Shown here one piece after another: positions 36,546 to 46,544 of a DNA stretch of 64,000 bases. Source of the DNA: Antarcticibacterium flavum. Its GTDB lineage: Bacteria; Bacteroidota; Bacteroidia; Flavobacteriales; Flavobacteriaceae. A model generated the notes under the pieces. That model saw only the letters and a program-made list of their open reading frames with translations. It did no database searches and had not been told where the DNA came from. The translations under genes were made by a program, and so were the position numbers. Within the stretch, counting starts at the first letter, position 1; each line of letters begins with the position of its first letter. The DNA lies in assembly GCF_006159205.1 (NCBI RefSeq), contig NZ_CP040812.1:3968001-4032000 (forward strand), in the 5' to 3' direction.

Positions 36546-37796
36546 ATGGATATACCTCTTAAAAAGAAGCGGTTTACAACTAAAAAGGTAAGTATTATAA
36601 TAGGCGTTGTTTTGCTGCTAAGCTTAATAGCCTTTGCTTTTATTTCTTCTGGCGGAGCATCAAAATTAAATGTAAATGAGGAGAGACTGTCTGTCGATAC
36701 TGTTCAGGAGGGGATATTCCAGGAAAATATCCCGGTTAATGGGGTTGTACTACCCATAAGCACCATTTACCTGGATGCTATTGAGGGAGGTAGGGTAGAG
36801 GAGATCTTTGTAGAGGACGGCGAGATTATGAAAGCGGGGGAACCTGTATTGCGACTTTCCAATACAGATCTTGAACTAAGTTTGGTAAATCAGGAAACGC
36901 AGGTATACAACCTGCTAACACAAATGCAGATCTCGCAGAATGCAGCAAGGCAAAATACTATAAACAGGTTAAACCAATTAACAGATGTTGAAAACAGTCT
37001 TATAGAAGCAGAAAGAGTCTATAACCTAAATCAAAGGCTTTATAAGAAAGATGCGATAGGCCGGCAGGATTTGCTGGAGTCTGAAAATAACTATAAGTAC
37101 CAGAAGCAGCGTATGGATCTTGCCAGGGAAGTTTTGGCGCAGGATTCCATCTCGACGCAACAGGAAATGGGACAGGCCCAGAATTCCTATGGCAGGACAC
37201 AGAAAGCCCTTGAGTTAATGCGGAAGAAAGTGGAGGATCTTATTGTAAGGGCTCCGGTAGACGGGCAATTAACCTCGCTGGATGCCGAGATTGGCCAGTC
37301 CAAGACCAAGGGAGAAAGACTGGGGCAGGTAGATGTTGTTACCGGATATAAGGTACGTGTGGATATTGACGAACATTATATCTCCAGGATTTATGCCGGG
37401 CAGCAGGGAAGCTTTAAGATCAACGGAAGGGATTTTACCCTGGAGATCAAAAAAGTCTACACTCAGGTGACCAACGGTAGGTTCCAGGTGGATATGTTTT
37501 TTGAAGGAGAGGTTCCTGAAGGGATTCGTCGGGGCCAAACCCTGCAAATTCGACTGGCGTTAAGCCAGGAAAAAGAGGCGCTTCTGGTCTCAAAGGGCGG
37601 ATTTTTTCAGCAAACCGGCGGGAACTGGATATTTAAGCTGAGTGAGGATGGAAAAACAGCTTATAAAGTTGACATACAACTTGGCAGCCAGAATACCGAA
37701 TATTATGAAGTACTGCAGGGGTTACAACCGGGTGACCGGGTTATTACCTCAAGCTATGACAACTTTGGAAATATTGAAGAGCTCATTTTAAATTAG
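36546..37796 (+). CDS. MacA/HlyD-like periplasmic adaptor
   Basis: A 416-aa protein: basic N-terminus, one TM anchor (VSIIIGVVLLLSLIAFAFI), then a membrane-fusion protein layout of barrel-sandwich half motif (LDAIEGGRVEEIFVEDGEIM), a long coiled-coil hairpin (about residues 115-220), second half motif (KVEDLIVRAPVDGQLTSLDA) and beta-barrel (YKVRVDIDEHYISRIYAGQQ). It should join the inner-membrane permeases to TolC. First gene of the exporter operon, divergent from the NtrBC pair and behind the -24/-12-like element. Confidence 0.92.
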   Translation: MDIPLKKKRFTTKKVSIIIGVVLLLSLIAFAFISSGGASKLNVNEERLSVDTVQEGIFQENIPVNGVVLPISTIYLDAIEGGRVEEIFVEDGEIMKAGEPVLRLSNTDLELSLVNQETQVYNLLTQMQISQNAARQNTINRLNQLTDVENSLIEAERVYNLNQRLYKKDAIGRQDLLESENNYKYQKQRMDLAREVLAQDSISTQQEMGQAQNSYGRTQKALELMRKKVEDLIVRAPVDGQLTSLDAEIGQSKTKGERLGQVDVVTGYKVRVDIDEHYISRIYAGQQGSFKINGRDFTLEIKKVYTQVTNGRFQVDMFFEGEVPEGIRRGQTLQIRLALSQEKEALLVSKGGFFQQTGGNWIFKLSEDGKTAYKVDIQLGSQNTEYYEVLQGLQPGDRVITSSYDNFGNIEELILN

Positions 37797-37825
37797 AAAG
37801 TTAATTAGTTAGCAGGAAATCCTAT

Positions 37826-37843
37826 GCTCCCTGCAAAGGGAGC
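37826..37843 (+). repeat. Hairpin between adaptor and ATPase genes
   Basis: GCTCCCT-gcaa-AGGGAGC, a perfect 7-bp stem without a T-run, so probably not a strong terminator. It is of the same kind as the C5/G5 hairpins in the permease spacers. Confidence 0.6.
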
Positions 37844-37927
37844 GGGGGATTTTCATAAAAAACGGAACCCCTACCTAAGAGATGGGGAAATAAAGACAAA
37901 AACATACAAACAATAATTAACCAGCCA

Positions 37928-38611
37928 ATGATTAAAATTTCCAATCTTGAGAAATATTACCGGACAGAAGAGGTCCAAACCATCGCCCTTAACAAACTTT
38001 CATTTGAAGTGAAAGAAGGAGAATTTGTAGCTATTATGGGGCCTTCGGGCTGCGGGAAATCAACTCTGCTCAATATCCTTGGGTTACTCGATGACCCAGA
38101 TGGAGGTAGCTTTTTATTCGACGGAATTGAAGTAGCGGGATATAATGAACGCAAACGCTCTCAATTGCGCAAGCACAATATTGGTTTCGTATTCCAGAGT
38201 TTTAACCTCATTGATGAACTTACCGTTTTTGAGAATGTGGAACTTCCCTTGATCTACACCGGGGTTAAACCAGCTGAGAGGAAAGCGCGGGTACACGAGG
38301 TGCTGGAAAAAATGCAGATCATGCACCGCCGCAAGCATTTCCCGCAGCAACTCTCCGGAGGGCAACAGCAAAGAGTGGCCGTAGCCAGGGCAGTAGTGAA
38401 CAATCCAAAACTTATCCTGGCAGATGAGCCTACAGGAAACCTGGACAGCAGCAATGGGAACGAGGTAATGGACCTGCTCACAGAATTAAACGAAGCCGGA
38501 ACCACCATCATCATGGTAACCCACAGTGAACACGACGCAAAATTCAGCCACCGTATCATCAGGATGCTGGATGGGGAGAAAGTGACAGAAAATGTTCTTG
38601 TAAACGCCTAA
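37928..38611 (+). CDS. ABC transporter ATP-binding protein (LolD/MacB-NBD type), first
   Basis: A 227-aa nucleotide-binding protein: Walker A GPSGCGKST, Q-loop VFQSFNLIDEL, signature LSGGQQQR, Walker B LILADEPTGNLDS, H-loop VTHSEHDA. The layout and length are those of NBDs serving FtsX/MacB-type permeases (mechanotransmission ABC transporters). It lies between the adaptor and the first permease and probably energises one or several of the six permeases. Confidence 0.95.
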   Translation: MIKISNLEKYYRTEEVQTIALNKLSFEVKEGEFVAIMGPSGCGKSTLLNILGLLDDPDGGSFLFDGIEVAGYNERKRSQLRKHNIGFVFQSFNLIDELTVFENVELPLIYTGVKPAERKARVHEVLEKMQIMHRRKHFPQQLSGGQQQRVAVARAVVNNPKLILADEPTGNLDSSNGNEVMDLLTELNEAGTTIIMVTHSEHDAKFSHRIIRMLDGEKVTENVLVNA

Positions 38612-38649
38612 AAAAACACCATCATCATCAATCAAAAAACGGAGCAGTT

Positions 38650-41118
38650 ATGATAAGGAATTACATCAAAATAGCGCTAAGAAACATCCTAAGGTATAAA
38701 GCCAGCAGCATGATCAATGTTTCCGGCCTGGCGATTGGTCTTTGCAGTGTGATCCTTATTGCTCTTTTCATTCAGGATGAACTGCAGTATGACCAATTCT
38801 TTGAAGATTCGGCGCAAATCTTCAGAGTTAATGTTGAAGGTAAGATGGGTGAAAATGAGTTCTACGCAGGCTATACTCCGCCTCCTGCCGGTGCTAAGCT
38901 TGTAAATAATTTTCCGGAAATAGAGAGTTATACCCGAATCTTCAGGCCGGGTGTGAATGTGCTTCAAAACAGTGATGACCAAGAGAAGCAATTCAATGAG
39001 GATAACATTTTCGCGGTAGATGCCAACTTCCTGGAACTATTAAGTTATCCGCTGGCCAAGGGAGATCCTAAAACCTGCCTTGCCGAAACGAATAGTATTG
39101 TTATTACGCCACAGGTGGCAAAGAAATATTTTGGAGAAGCAGATCCTATGGGAAAGATCCTGTTGTACGGAGAAGATAAAAGCCCGATGAAAGTGACCGG
39201 CGTGTTACATGATCTTGAGGATCTTCCTGCTTCTGTAAAGTTTGATATTTTAGTGCCGGTTGAAAACTTTGGGGTCGTAAATTATTTTAACTGGAGCTGG
39301 GTTTGGCTCAATATGGTAACCTATGTTAAGGTAACTGAGCAGGCAGCTGCAAATCCGGGATTAGTTCAACACCTGGAATCTCAATTCTCCGAGATGCTGC
39401 GCGTGCAGGCGGCAGATGCTTTTAAAAGGATAGGCCAGCCATATGAAGAATTCCTGGAGAAGGGTAATAAGTGGGATTTTCATATGCAGCCACTGGCAGA
39501 TATCCACTTACATTCCGGGGACATTGTCTCTTCGATTACAGAGCATAACAATATCAAAAACCTGTATATTTTCGGGATCATCGCGCTCTTCATTATAATC
39601 CTGGCCTGTGTAAACTTTATGAACCTGGCCACAGCTCAGTCATCCAGGCGCACCAAAGAGATTGGGATAAGAAAAGTATTGGGATCTGCAAGGTCACAGT
39701 TAATAAGACAATTTCTTACTGAGGCAGCGCTCTTCAGCTTTATAGCGACTATGTTAGCAGTGTTACTTACTATTTTATTTCTGCCCGTCTTTAATGAAAT
39801 AGCCGGGAAAAGCATTGGGCTGCAAAATCTAATCGCGCCTGAAATCTGGATGCTCATCCTTGGTTTGGCTCTTGTTACCGCTGTCCTGGCGGGAGTGTAT
39901 CCGGCTTTTTATCTCACCTCATTTGCACCGGTTAATATTTTAAAAGGCGGTATCGGTAAAAACTTTAAAAGCAGGTTCATCAGGAATGAGTTAGTGGTAT
40001 TTCAATTCATCATCGCAATCGCTCTCATAATTTCCACTATAATAGTTTACACCCAGCTTGATTATGCCAACAGCCGCGATCTTGGATATGACAGGGAGAA
40101 TATTATTATTTTAAACAATACTGAAAAGTTAGGTGCTGCAGAGGAAGCCTTTCGCCAGGAGATTGCCGCCCTCCCGCAAATTAAGAGCACTACGATCTCA
40201 TCAAATGTATTCACTAAAGGTGCTTTTGGAGATTTTTATGTGCCTGAAACCAATGAGCCCGGGGAAACTGTCTCACAGGATCTTGCCCTTAGCTCTTACC
40301 TTGTAGATGACCGATTTATAGAAACGCTTGACCTGAAGCTGAAAGAAGGTCGTGGTTTTGAGCGCAGGTTCAACGATTCACTTTCTGTAGTAATAAATGA
40401 AACCGCGGCTAGGCAAATTGGCTGGGAAAATCCTCTGGGTAAAACCATAAGATATCCGGGAGGGCAGCAGGAATCCTATACCGTCGTGGGAGTCCTAAAG
40501 GATTTCAATGTGCAATCCCTGCATACCCCCATTGAACCTTTTGCCTTGTTCTCAAAAAGCTCACAAAGCTATACTTCCCCAACTTCCTACATAACAGTAA
40601 AACTGAACCCGGGAAATCCCCAAAGAACCATCCAGGCCATAGAAGCGAAATGGCAGGAATTCCAGGCGAATGTTCCGTTCGAATATTCTTTTCTGGACGA
40701 AGATCTTGCAGCCGCCTATGTAACCGACCGGCGCCTGGCGAAACTCTTTGGGATATTTACCTCCCTGGCCATTTTTGTTGCCTGTTTGGGTTTATTTGGC
40801 CTTGTGGCTTTTACAGCACAACAGCGCACAAAGGAAATTGGAATACGAAAAGTAGTAGGAGCTGGGGTAACAGATATTGTGCGCCTGCTTTCCGTGGATT
40901 TCATAAAATTGGTTTGTATTGCTGTGATCATCGCCTCACCTCTGGCCTGGTATGGAATGAGCCGGTGGCTTCAGGATTTCGCTTATAGAATTGATATTGC
41001 ATGGTGGATGTTTGCCCTTGCAGGTTCCTTTGCCCTTATGATAGCGCTTCTCACAGTGAGTTTCCAGGCAGTTAAAGCGGCAGTGGCAAACCCGGTAAAA
41101 AGTTTAAGAACAGAGTAA
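38650..41118 (+). CDS. FtsX/MacB-type ABC permease, paralogue 1
   Basis: An 822-aa protein with two copies of a MacB periplasmic-core plus FtsX module. TM1 about 20-42 (MINVSGLAIGLCSVILIALF); periplasmic domain to about 300; TM2-4 about 306-326, 358-380, 400-420; TM5 about 448-468; second periplasmic domain; TM6-8 about 700-720, 750-768, 783-803. Each FtsX module carries the hallmark KEIGIRKVLG/KEIGIRKVVG. It ends NPVKSLRTE, shared by nearly all paralogues here. No NBD is fused; it relies on the adjacent ATPases. First of six in tandem. Confidence 0.94.
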   Translation: MIRNYIKIALRNILRYKASSMINVSGLAIGLCSVILIALFIQDELQYDQFFEDSAQIFRVNVEGKMGENEFYAGYTPPPAGAKLVNNFPEIESYTRIFRPGVNVLQNSDDQEKQFNEDNIFAVDANFLELLSYPLAKGDPKTCLAETNSIVITPQVAKKYFGEADPMGKILLYGEDKSPMKVTGVLHDLEDLPASVKFDILVPVENFGVVNYFNWSWVWLNMVTYVKVTEQAAANPGLVQHLESQFSEMLRVQAADAFKRIGQPYEEFLEKGNKWDFHMQPLADIHLHSGDIVSSITEHNNIKNLYIFGIIALFIIILACVNFMNLATAQSSRRTKEIGIRKVLGSARSQLIRQFLTEAALFSFIATMLAVLLTILFLPVFNEIAGKSIGLQNLIAPEIWMLILGLALVTAVLAGVYPAFYLTSFAPVNILKGGIGKNFKSRFIRNELVVFQFIIAIALIISTIIVYTQLDYANSRDLGYDRENIIILNNTEKLGAAEEAFRQEIAALPQIKSTTISSNVFTKGAFGDFYVPETNEPGETVSQDLALSSYLVDDRFIETLDLKLKEGRGFERRFNDSLSVVINETAARQIGWENPLGKTIRYPGGQQESYTVVGVLKDFNVQSLHTPIEPFALFSKSSQSYTSPTSYITVKLNPGNPQRTIQAIEAKWQEFQANVPFEYSFLDEDLAAAYVTDRRLAKLFGIFTSLAIFVACLGLFGLVAFTAQQRTKEIGIRKVVGAGVTDIVRLLSVDFIKLVCIAVIIASPLAWYGMSRWLQDFAYRIDIAWWMFALAGSFALMIALLTVSFQAVKAAVANPVKSLRTE

Positions 41119-41313
41119 AAATAGAAGCAAGTGACAAGAAACAAGAAACAAGAGAAGAGAAGCCCCCTGGCCCCCAAAGGGGGAATTTAGTTTAGAAAGA
41201 AGGAGAATTTATCTAAATAACCAATCCTAACAGTAAACCGTAAACAGCAAACCGACAACCGACAACTGACAACCGACAACCGACAACCGACAACTGATAA
41301 CCGACAACAAATT
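41119..41313. repeat. Permease spacer 1: composite repeat
   Basis: Order: purine tract with acaagaa units (about 41126-41160); hairpin of CCCCC and GGGGG around 41163-41184; block ggaatttagtttagaaag and aaggagaatttatc; then A/C-rich cgacaac units (about 41237-41310) reaching almost to the next ATG. The block is shared with spacer 3. Confidence 0.8.
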
Positions 41314-43743
41314 ATGATTAAAAACTATTTAAAAATGGCCTGGCGCACAATCCTTAAGAACAGGGTTTATTCCTTTATTAATGTTCTTGGCCTCACCATA
41401 GGGATATGGGCTTGTATGAGTATGGCGACAGTTGTGATCGACGATCTTTCTTATGACACCAAGTGGAAAAATGCAGATGACCTTTACAGGATTGTTACGG
41501 TCAAAACTACCGGCAGCCAGGAACAAAAAAGGATGGCAGCTTCTTTTGCAGGACTTAACCCGGTTTTAATGAATGATTTCCCTCAAGTGGAAGCAGTTTC
41601 AAAATTCAACACACATCCCATTCATTTTAAATTTTCCAATTCAGAAACAGAAAAGGTTGAAGTGAACCTTTTAAATGCAGATACTACAGTCTGGAAAATG
41701 CTGGATTTTAAAATAATTGCAGGTGATCCCAAAAACTTCATTCATGATAAAAAGAACCTGATCATTACCAGAAATCTTAAAGACCGATTTTTTCCATATG
41801 AAGATCCTGTTGGAAAAATTATTTCTGATGTTCCATCTTTTAAAGCAGAACCAGATTCCTATGTAATTACAGGAGTGATCGAAAATATTCCTTCCAATAC
41901 ACATTTGCGGGCAGAAGCGATCCTGGTTCAAAAAGGGAGGTTGGAAGTTCTTAATAAGGAGCAATTTGGAACCTTCAGTCAAAACTATGTTCAGTTAAAG
42001 CAAGGAACAGATCCAGATAAATTTGCTCAACAACTAAGTAACTGGTATGCCGATTTTGTTGGATCAAAAAATGCCGATTCCTTCGAGTTTCAGCCTATTA
42101 CTGATATTTATTTACATTCAGAATTTGCCGAATACCAGGATGTAAAGGGAAGTTTAAATAACATATTTATCCTTACAGGGGTAGCCCTGCTTCTTCTAAT
42201 AATTGCCTGCGTGAATTTCATTAACCTTAGTACTGCAAGAGCAATAAAACGAATGCAGGAAATAGGGATGAGAAAGATCCTGGGGGCCAATCGCCGGCAA
42301 CTTATATTTCAGTTTCTTACAGAAGCTGTGCTGTTCTTTTTGATCTCAACATTTATAGCCAGTTTAATATATTTGGGAACTATTCCCCTTATTGAAAAAT
42401 TTCTGGGACATGCCCTGGAGCAGACTTTCGTTTCCGGATTGTATCTTTTTGGGATTACGGTTTTAATTCTTCTTTTAATAAGTCTCTTAGCCGGTGGCTA
42501 TCCTGCGCTTATAATGTCGGGCTATAATCCTGCCAAAACCATAAAAGGTAATTTCTATACAGGAAATTTAAGCAGTCAAAATACGGTGCGCAAAAGCCTC
42601 GTGGTGCTTCAGTTCTCAATTTCCATCATTGTCCTTATCGCCCTCCTTGTGGTACAGCAGCAGGTTACCTTCTTGAAAACCATGGACATTGGGTTCAATA
42701 AGGATGCGCTATTAAGCATAGGCTCTGTGAGCTGGGACGGGAAAGGGGATGCCTTTAAAAATGAGGTATTGAAGAATCCCAATATTGAAAAAGTTAGTTT
42801 TTCCACCTGGTTACCCACCAGAGGAGCCGGTTATATGTCTAAGCGTATCTCTGATCCCGCAGCTCCAGATAAAAGTTTTGAAGTTTTCTTTATCAATGCC
42901 GATCTTGATTTCGCCGAGACTCTGGGCCTTACCTTGCAGAAGGGGCGCTTTTTGAATGAAAAATATCCTTCAGATATAAAGACGGGAAACCCAACGGGTA
43001 TCATAAGCTTTGACGAGGAAGAAAAAGCCGGGAGTCGTGCCTCCATTTTTACTGTACACACTGCAGGAATTCTTCAAGCCAACAATTTAAATCAGGATAT
43101 TGCAGATGTTAAAGCGATTCCTGTTGGGATTGTGGAAGATTTCAATACAGAATCGCTCAAAGTCAATCTTAAACCTACTATCATAACTGCAGAAAGTCCG
43201 CTTCCTTATTCCGGTATGCTTATAAGGACAAGGCCTGGTGCAGAGCAGCAGGTTATAGAACAGCTGCAAAGAACCTGGCAAGAATTTTATCCTGATAAGC
43301 TCCTCGAGGTAAACCGGGTAGATGAACAGATTGCAGCGCAGTATGAAGCTGAAAGCAAGTTACAGCAATTGTTTGCATTCTTCAGCGGACTTAGCATGTT
43401 CCTGGCAGCGATGGGAATTTTTGGATTAATTGTCCAGATAACGCAACAGCACGTAAAGGAGATTGGCATAAGAAAGGTTTTAGGAGCTTCGATCAACTCT
43501 ATTGTGATGCTCTATTCCAAATCCTTTTTCAAAATAGTAGTAGTCGCAATACTCATCGCATCCCCTATTGCGTGGTATGCGATGCAAAATTACCTGGAAG
43601 ATTTCGCATATCGAATAGCTCTGGAGTGGTGGATGTTTGCACTCGCAGGTTTTATGGCCATATTCATCGCTCTGGTAACGGTAAGTTTACAGGCGGTTAA
43701 AGCCGCAGTTGTGAACCCGGTAAAAAGTTTAAGAACGGAATAA
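41314..43743 (+). CDS. FtsX/MacB-type ABC permease, paralogue 2
   Basis: An 809-aa two-module permease like paralogue 1. N-terminus MIKNYLKMAWRTILKNRVYS then TM1 (FINVLGLTIGIWACMSMATV). FtsX hallmarks: MQEIGMRKILGANRRQL in module 1, KEIGIRKVLGASINSI in module 2. It ends NPVKSLRTE. Its second periplasmic domain has diverged (KNPNIEKVSFSTWLPTRGAG), as expected if the permeases recognise different substrates or regions. Translation starts a few bases after the cgacaac repeats. Confidence 0.93.
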   Translation: MIKNYLKMAWRTILKNRVYSFINVLGLTIGIWACMSMATVVIDDLSYDTKWKNADDLYRIVTVKTTGSQEQKRMAASFAGLNPVLMNDFPQVEAVSKFNTHPIHFKFSNSETEKVEVNLLNADTTVWKMLDFKIIAGDPKNFIHDKKNLIITRNLKDRFFPYEDPVGKIISDVPSFKAEPDSYVITGVIENIPSNTHLRAEAILVQKGRLEVLNKEQFGTFSQNYVQLKQGTDPDKFAQQLSNWYADFVGSKNADSFEFQPITDIYLHSEFAEYQDVKGSLNNIFILTGVALLLLIIACVNFINLSTARAIKRMQEIGMRKILGANRRQLIFQFLTEAVLFFLISTFIASLIYLGTIPLIEKFLGHALEQTFVSGLYLFGITVLILLLISLLAGGYPALIMSGYNPAKTIKGNFYTGNLSSQNTVRKSLVVLQFSISIIVLIALLVVQQQVTFLKTMDIGFNKDALLSIGSVSWDGKGDAFKNEVLKNPNIEKVSFSTWLPTRGAGYMSKRISDPAAPDKSFEVFFINADLDFAETLGLTLQKGRFLNEKYPSDIKTGNPTGIISFDEEEKAGSRASIFTVHTAGILQANNLNQDIADVKAIPVGIVEDFNTESLKVNLKPTIITAESPLPYSGMLIRTRPGAEQQVIEQLQRTWQEFYPDKLLEVNRVDEQIAAQYEAESKLQQLFAFFSGLSMFLAAMGIFGLIVQITQQHVKEIGIRKVLGASINSIVMLYSKSFFKIVVVAILIASPIAWYAMQNYLEDFAYRIALEWWMFALAGFMAIFIALVTVSLQAVKAAVVNPVKSLRTE

Positions 43744-43906
43744 ATATAGAAACAAGAGACAAGAACCAAGAAACAAGAGAAGCCCCCTAACCCCAAAGGG
43801 GGAATTAATGGAAATAAAAGAAGTCTTTGACGAGAAAAATAAAATTGAGAACAAAAAACTGATAACCGACAATCTATAACTGACAACCGACAACTGTTAA
43901 CTAATT
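43744..43906. repeat. Permease spacer 2: composite repeat
   Basis: Purine tract (acaagagacaagaacc type, about 43748-43778), hairpin CCCC/GGGG around 43781-43803, then gacaacc-type units to the next ATG. Confidence 0.75.
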
Positions 43907-46255
43907 ATGATAAAGAACTATTTTAAAATCGCGTGGAGGAGTCTTTGGAAGAATAAGCTGTTTTCCCTGATAAATATCCTGAGTTTTGGGTTGGCCATAC
44001 CTTTTGCGCTGCTTTCATTAATGCAGGTTCAAAGTGCTTTTGAAGTTGATAATTTCCATCTGGAACCAAATAGAATTCACAGGGTAATTACAAATGTAGA
44101 GGACGGGAATGGTAATATAACACCCTACGCATCTTCCCCGGGTTCAATAGCAGATGATATACAAACACGAATCCCATTTGTGGATAAATCCACCATCACA
44201 AAAAGAGCTTTTAACTGGGAATTGACAAATAAGATAAAGACTATTAGAGTTAACAGCCTTTATGTGGATCCTGCCTTTTTCGAAATTTTCAACTTTCCTT
44301 TGGAACAGGGAAGTTATCCTATTTTACCAAACACCGTTGTTATCTCCCGGGAAATGGCTAAGGTGTTCTTTGGGGACACTAATCCTGTAAACCAAACACT
44401 TTCACATCATGACTATGGAAACTTTACCGTAACAGGTGTGCTAAAGCCCCATAAAGCTAACACCCATTTTAGAAGCGATGTGATGGTTTCCATGGCAACT
44501 TTCAGCAAATTTAATGAAACAGCCCCTACTGATGCACTTTCGGGTTTTACATATGTAAAACTTCACGAGCAGGCAAACAAACAGGATCTGGATGAGGCGC
44601 TCGTTCAAATTTCTAAAAGTTATGCAGGTGATAATCCGCTTTTAAAGGAAAAATATGGTTTCAGAAGTCAGAAACTATCACAAATATCACCAGATTTTGA
44701 AGCGCTGGAAAATAACCCGTATGCAGATTCTTTAGCAGATCTTTCTGTGAATTTTCTAATGGCCCTGGCAATTATTCTTCTTGCAGGCTTTAACTACACG
44801 AATCTTACCCTGGCCAAGTCTTTAAATAGGGCAAAAGAAGTGGGGGTAAGAAAAGTATCTGGAGCTTCCCGAAGCCAGTTATTTACTCAATTTATTTGCG
44901 AAGCCGTGTTGGTGGCGTTTATAGGATTGGCCACAGGATACCTTTTTCTGAAAATAATGGAACAACATCTTAGCCTTAACTGGATCATCTGGGAAGTGGA
45001 TAATTACTTTGTTCTTTGGTCCATTTTTATTGGCTTTGCCATAATTATGGGAGTTCTGGCAGGAATCATACCCGCAAAGATCCTTTCTTCCTTTACCCCT
45101 TCCAGGGTTTTAAAGGGTGATATAAATCCCGCATCCTTTGGAAAAATTGGATTTAGGAAAAGCCTGGTGGTTATACAGTTTGTAGTAACCGCCTGTTTCA
45201 TCTTTCTTATCACAAATATGTATAGCCAGTTTAAATATCAGGCTACAGATAATGAGAATTATAACCGAAAGAACATCTACAATATTGCCATACACGGAGA
45301 TCATGAATTATTGCGAAATGAAATTGCCGCTCATAAGGATGTGGAAAATATTGGGTTAGCCTCATCCCCATTTGGCGGGACTTCCCATAATGGTAATATT
45401 AAAACTGAGAAATTGGAGGAAAATGTAAAGGCTAGTTTTTATGCCGTAAATGCCGGTTTTTTAGAAAATATGAACCTCACATTCCTGGCCGGTGAAAATC
45501 TCCCAGAGGTAGCGGGTGCCACACCATCCCCCTTCGTAGTTGTGAATGAGCAAACATTATTTGCACTTAATCTTGGTACCCCGGCGGAAGCTGTTGGTAA
45601 GACAATTTATTTAAATGATCAACAGCAGGTTAGGATCACGGGGGTAGTTCAGGATTTTAATTACCACGTTTATCAATTTCCTACCCGCCCATTGGTGATG
45701 CAGTATGACCCATTAAAGTTCAGTATTCTGAACATTAAGATGAAGGGAGACGTAAATGATAAGGTTTTCAAAGCTGACATAGAAGCTCTGCACAAAAAGT
45801 ATTTCCCCGGGGAAGAGCTGGCATTTTCCAATTATGAAGAAGAATTATATGACAGGTATTTTCAGGGGGAGGACATGAAGTTTCTGGTCATGGTTTGTTT
45901 TACAATTTTCACCATTGCCATTATGGGACTTTTGGGAATTGTTACTTACACAACAGAGAAGCGATTGAAGGAAATAGGGATACGCAAAGTTTTGGGTGCA
46001 TCAGTCTCGGCAATCGTGAGAGAGTTGTCTTCAGGATTTCTAAAATTACTTTTGATCTCTGCGGCAATATGTCTTCCATTAGGCTATCTCATATCATTCT
46101 TTTTCGTCAATATTTTCGCCTACAATAACGGTGTTGCCTTAGGACTTATGCTATTGTTATATCTATCTATTTTGTGTTTCGCTTTATTAACGATTGGGAT
46201 CCAGGCGGCCAGAGCAGCAATGGCTAACCCTGTTTCAATTTTAAGAACAGAATAA
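43907..46255 (+). CDS. FtsX/MacB-type ABC permease, paralogue 3
   Basis: The shortest of the six, 782 aa. N-terminus MIKNYFKIAWRSLWKNKLFS, TM1 LINILSFGLAIPFALLSLM. Module 1 hallmark is KEVGVRKVSGASRSQL (Ser where others have Leu); module 2 KEIGIRKVLGASVSAIV. The C-terminus is NPVSILRTE rather than NPVKSLRTE, and the last TM pair (MLLLYLSILCFALLTIG) differs from the other paralogues, so this is the most diverged member. Two-module, eight-TM layout retained. Confidence 0.92.
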   Translation: MIKNYFKIAWRSLWKNKLFSLINILSFGLAIPFALLSLMQVQSAFEVDNFHLEPNRIHRVITNVEDGNGNITPYASSPGSIADDIQTRIPFVDKSTITKRAFNWELTNKIKTIRVNSLYVDPAFFEIFNFPLEQGSYPILPNTVVISREMAKVFFGDTNPVNQTLSHHDYGNFTVTGVLKPHKANTHFRSDVMVSMATFSKFNETAPTDALSGFTYVKLHEQANKQDLDEALVQISKSYAGDNPLLKEKYGFRSQKLSQISPDFEALENNPYADSLADLSVNFLMALAIILLAGFNYTNLTLAKSLNRAKEVGVRKVSGASRSQLFTQFICEAVLVAFIGLATGYLFLKIMEQHLSLNWIIWEVDNYFVLWSIFIGFAIIMGVLAGIIPAKILSSFTPSRVLKGDINPASFGKIGFRKSLVVIQFVVTACFIFLITNMYSQFKYQATDNENYNRKNIYNIAIHGDHELLRNEIAAHKDVENIGLASSPFGGTSHNGNIKTEKLEENVKASFYAVNAGFLENMNLTFLAGENLPEVAGATPSPFVVVNEQTLFALNLGTPAEAVGKTIYLNDQQQVRITGVVQDFNYHVYQFPTRPLVMQYDPLKFSILNIKMKGDVNDKVFKADIEALHKKYFPGEELAFSNYEEELYDRYFQGEDMKFLVMVCFTIFTIAIMGLLGIVTYTTEKRLKEIGIRKVLGASVSAIVRELSSGFLKLLLISAAICLPLGYLISFFFVNIFAYNNGVALGLMLLLYLSILCFALLTIGIQAARAAMANPVSILRTE

Positions 46256-46544
46256 GCCCTCTATCCCCCTCTTTGCCGGCAGAGAGAGGCCAGTAGGAGG
46301 AACTGAAGATGTGAAAAGAATTTAGAATAAAGTTACAACAGCCAAAAGAGATAAGAGAAGCCACTGGCCCCCAAAGGAGGAATTTAATTTAGGAAGAAGG
46401 AGAATTTATCCAAATAAATAATACAAACGATAACACTAAACGGTAAACAGAAAACTGAAAACAGAGAACTGAAAACATAGAACTGATACCGACAACCTAT
46501 AACAGACAAAAAACTATCAACCGACAACCGACAACCGACAACCA
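46256..46544. repeat. Permease spacer 3: composite repeat
   Basis: Contains a CCCTCT/AGAGAG inverted repeat (about 46257-46290), a degenerate C/G hairpin near 46358-46378, a block ggaatttaatttaggaag and aaggagaatttatcc closely matching spacer 1, and cagaaaac- then cgacaac-type units to the next ATG. Confidence 0.8.

Noticed and set aside
41237..41310. cgacaac repeats as a CRISPR-like array
   Set aside because: Units are 7 bp without unique spacers; simple tandem low-complexity sequence.
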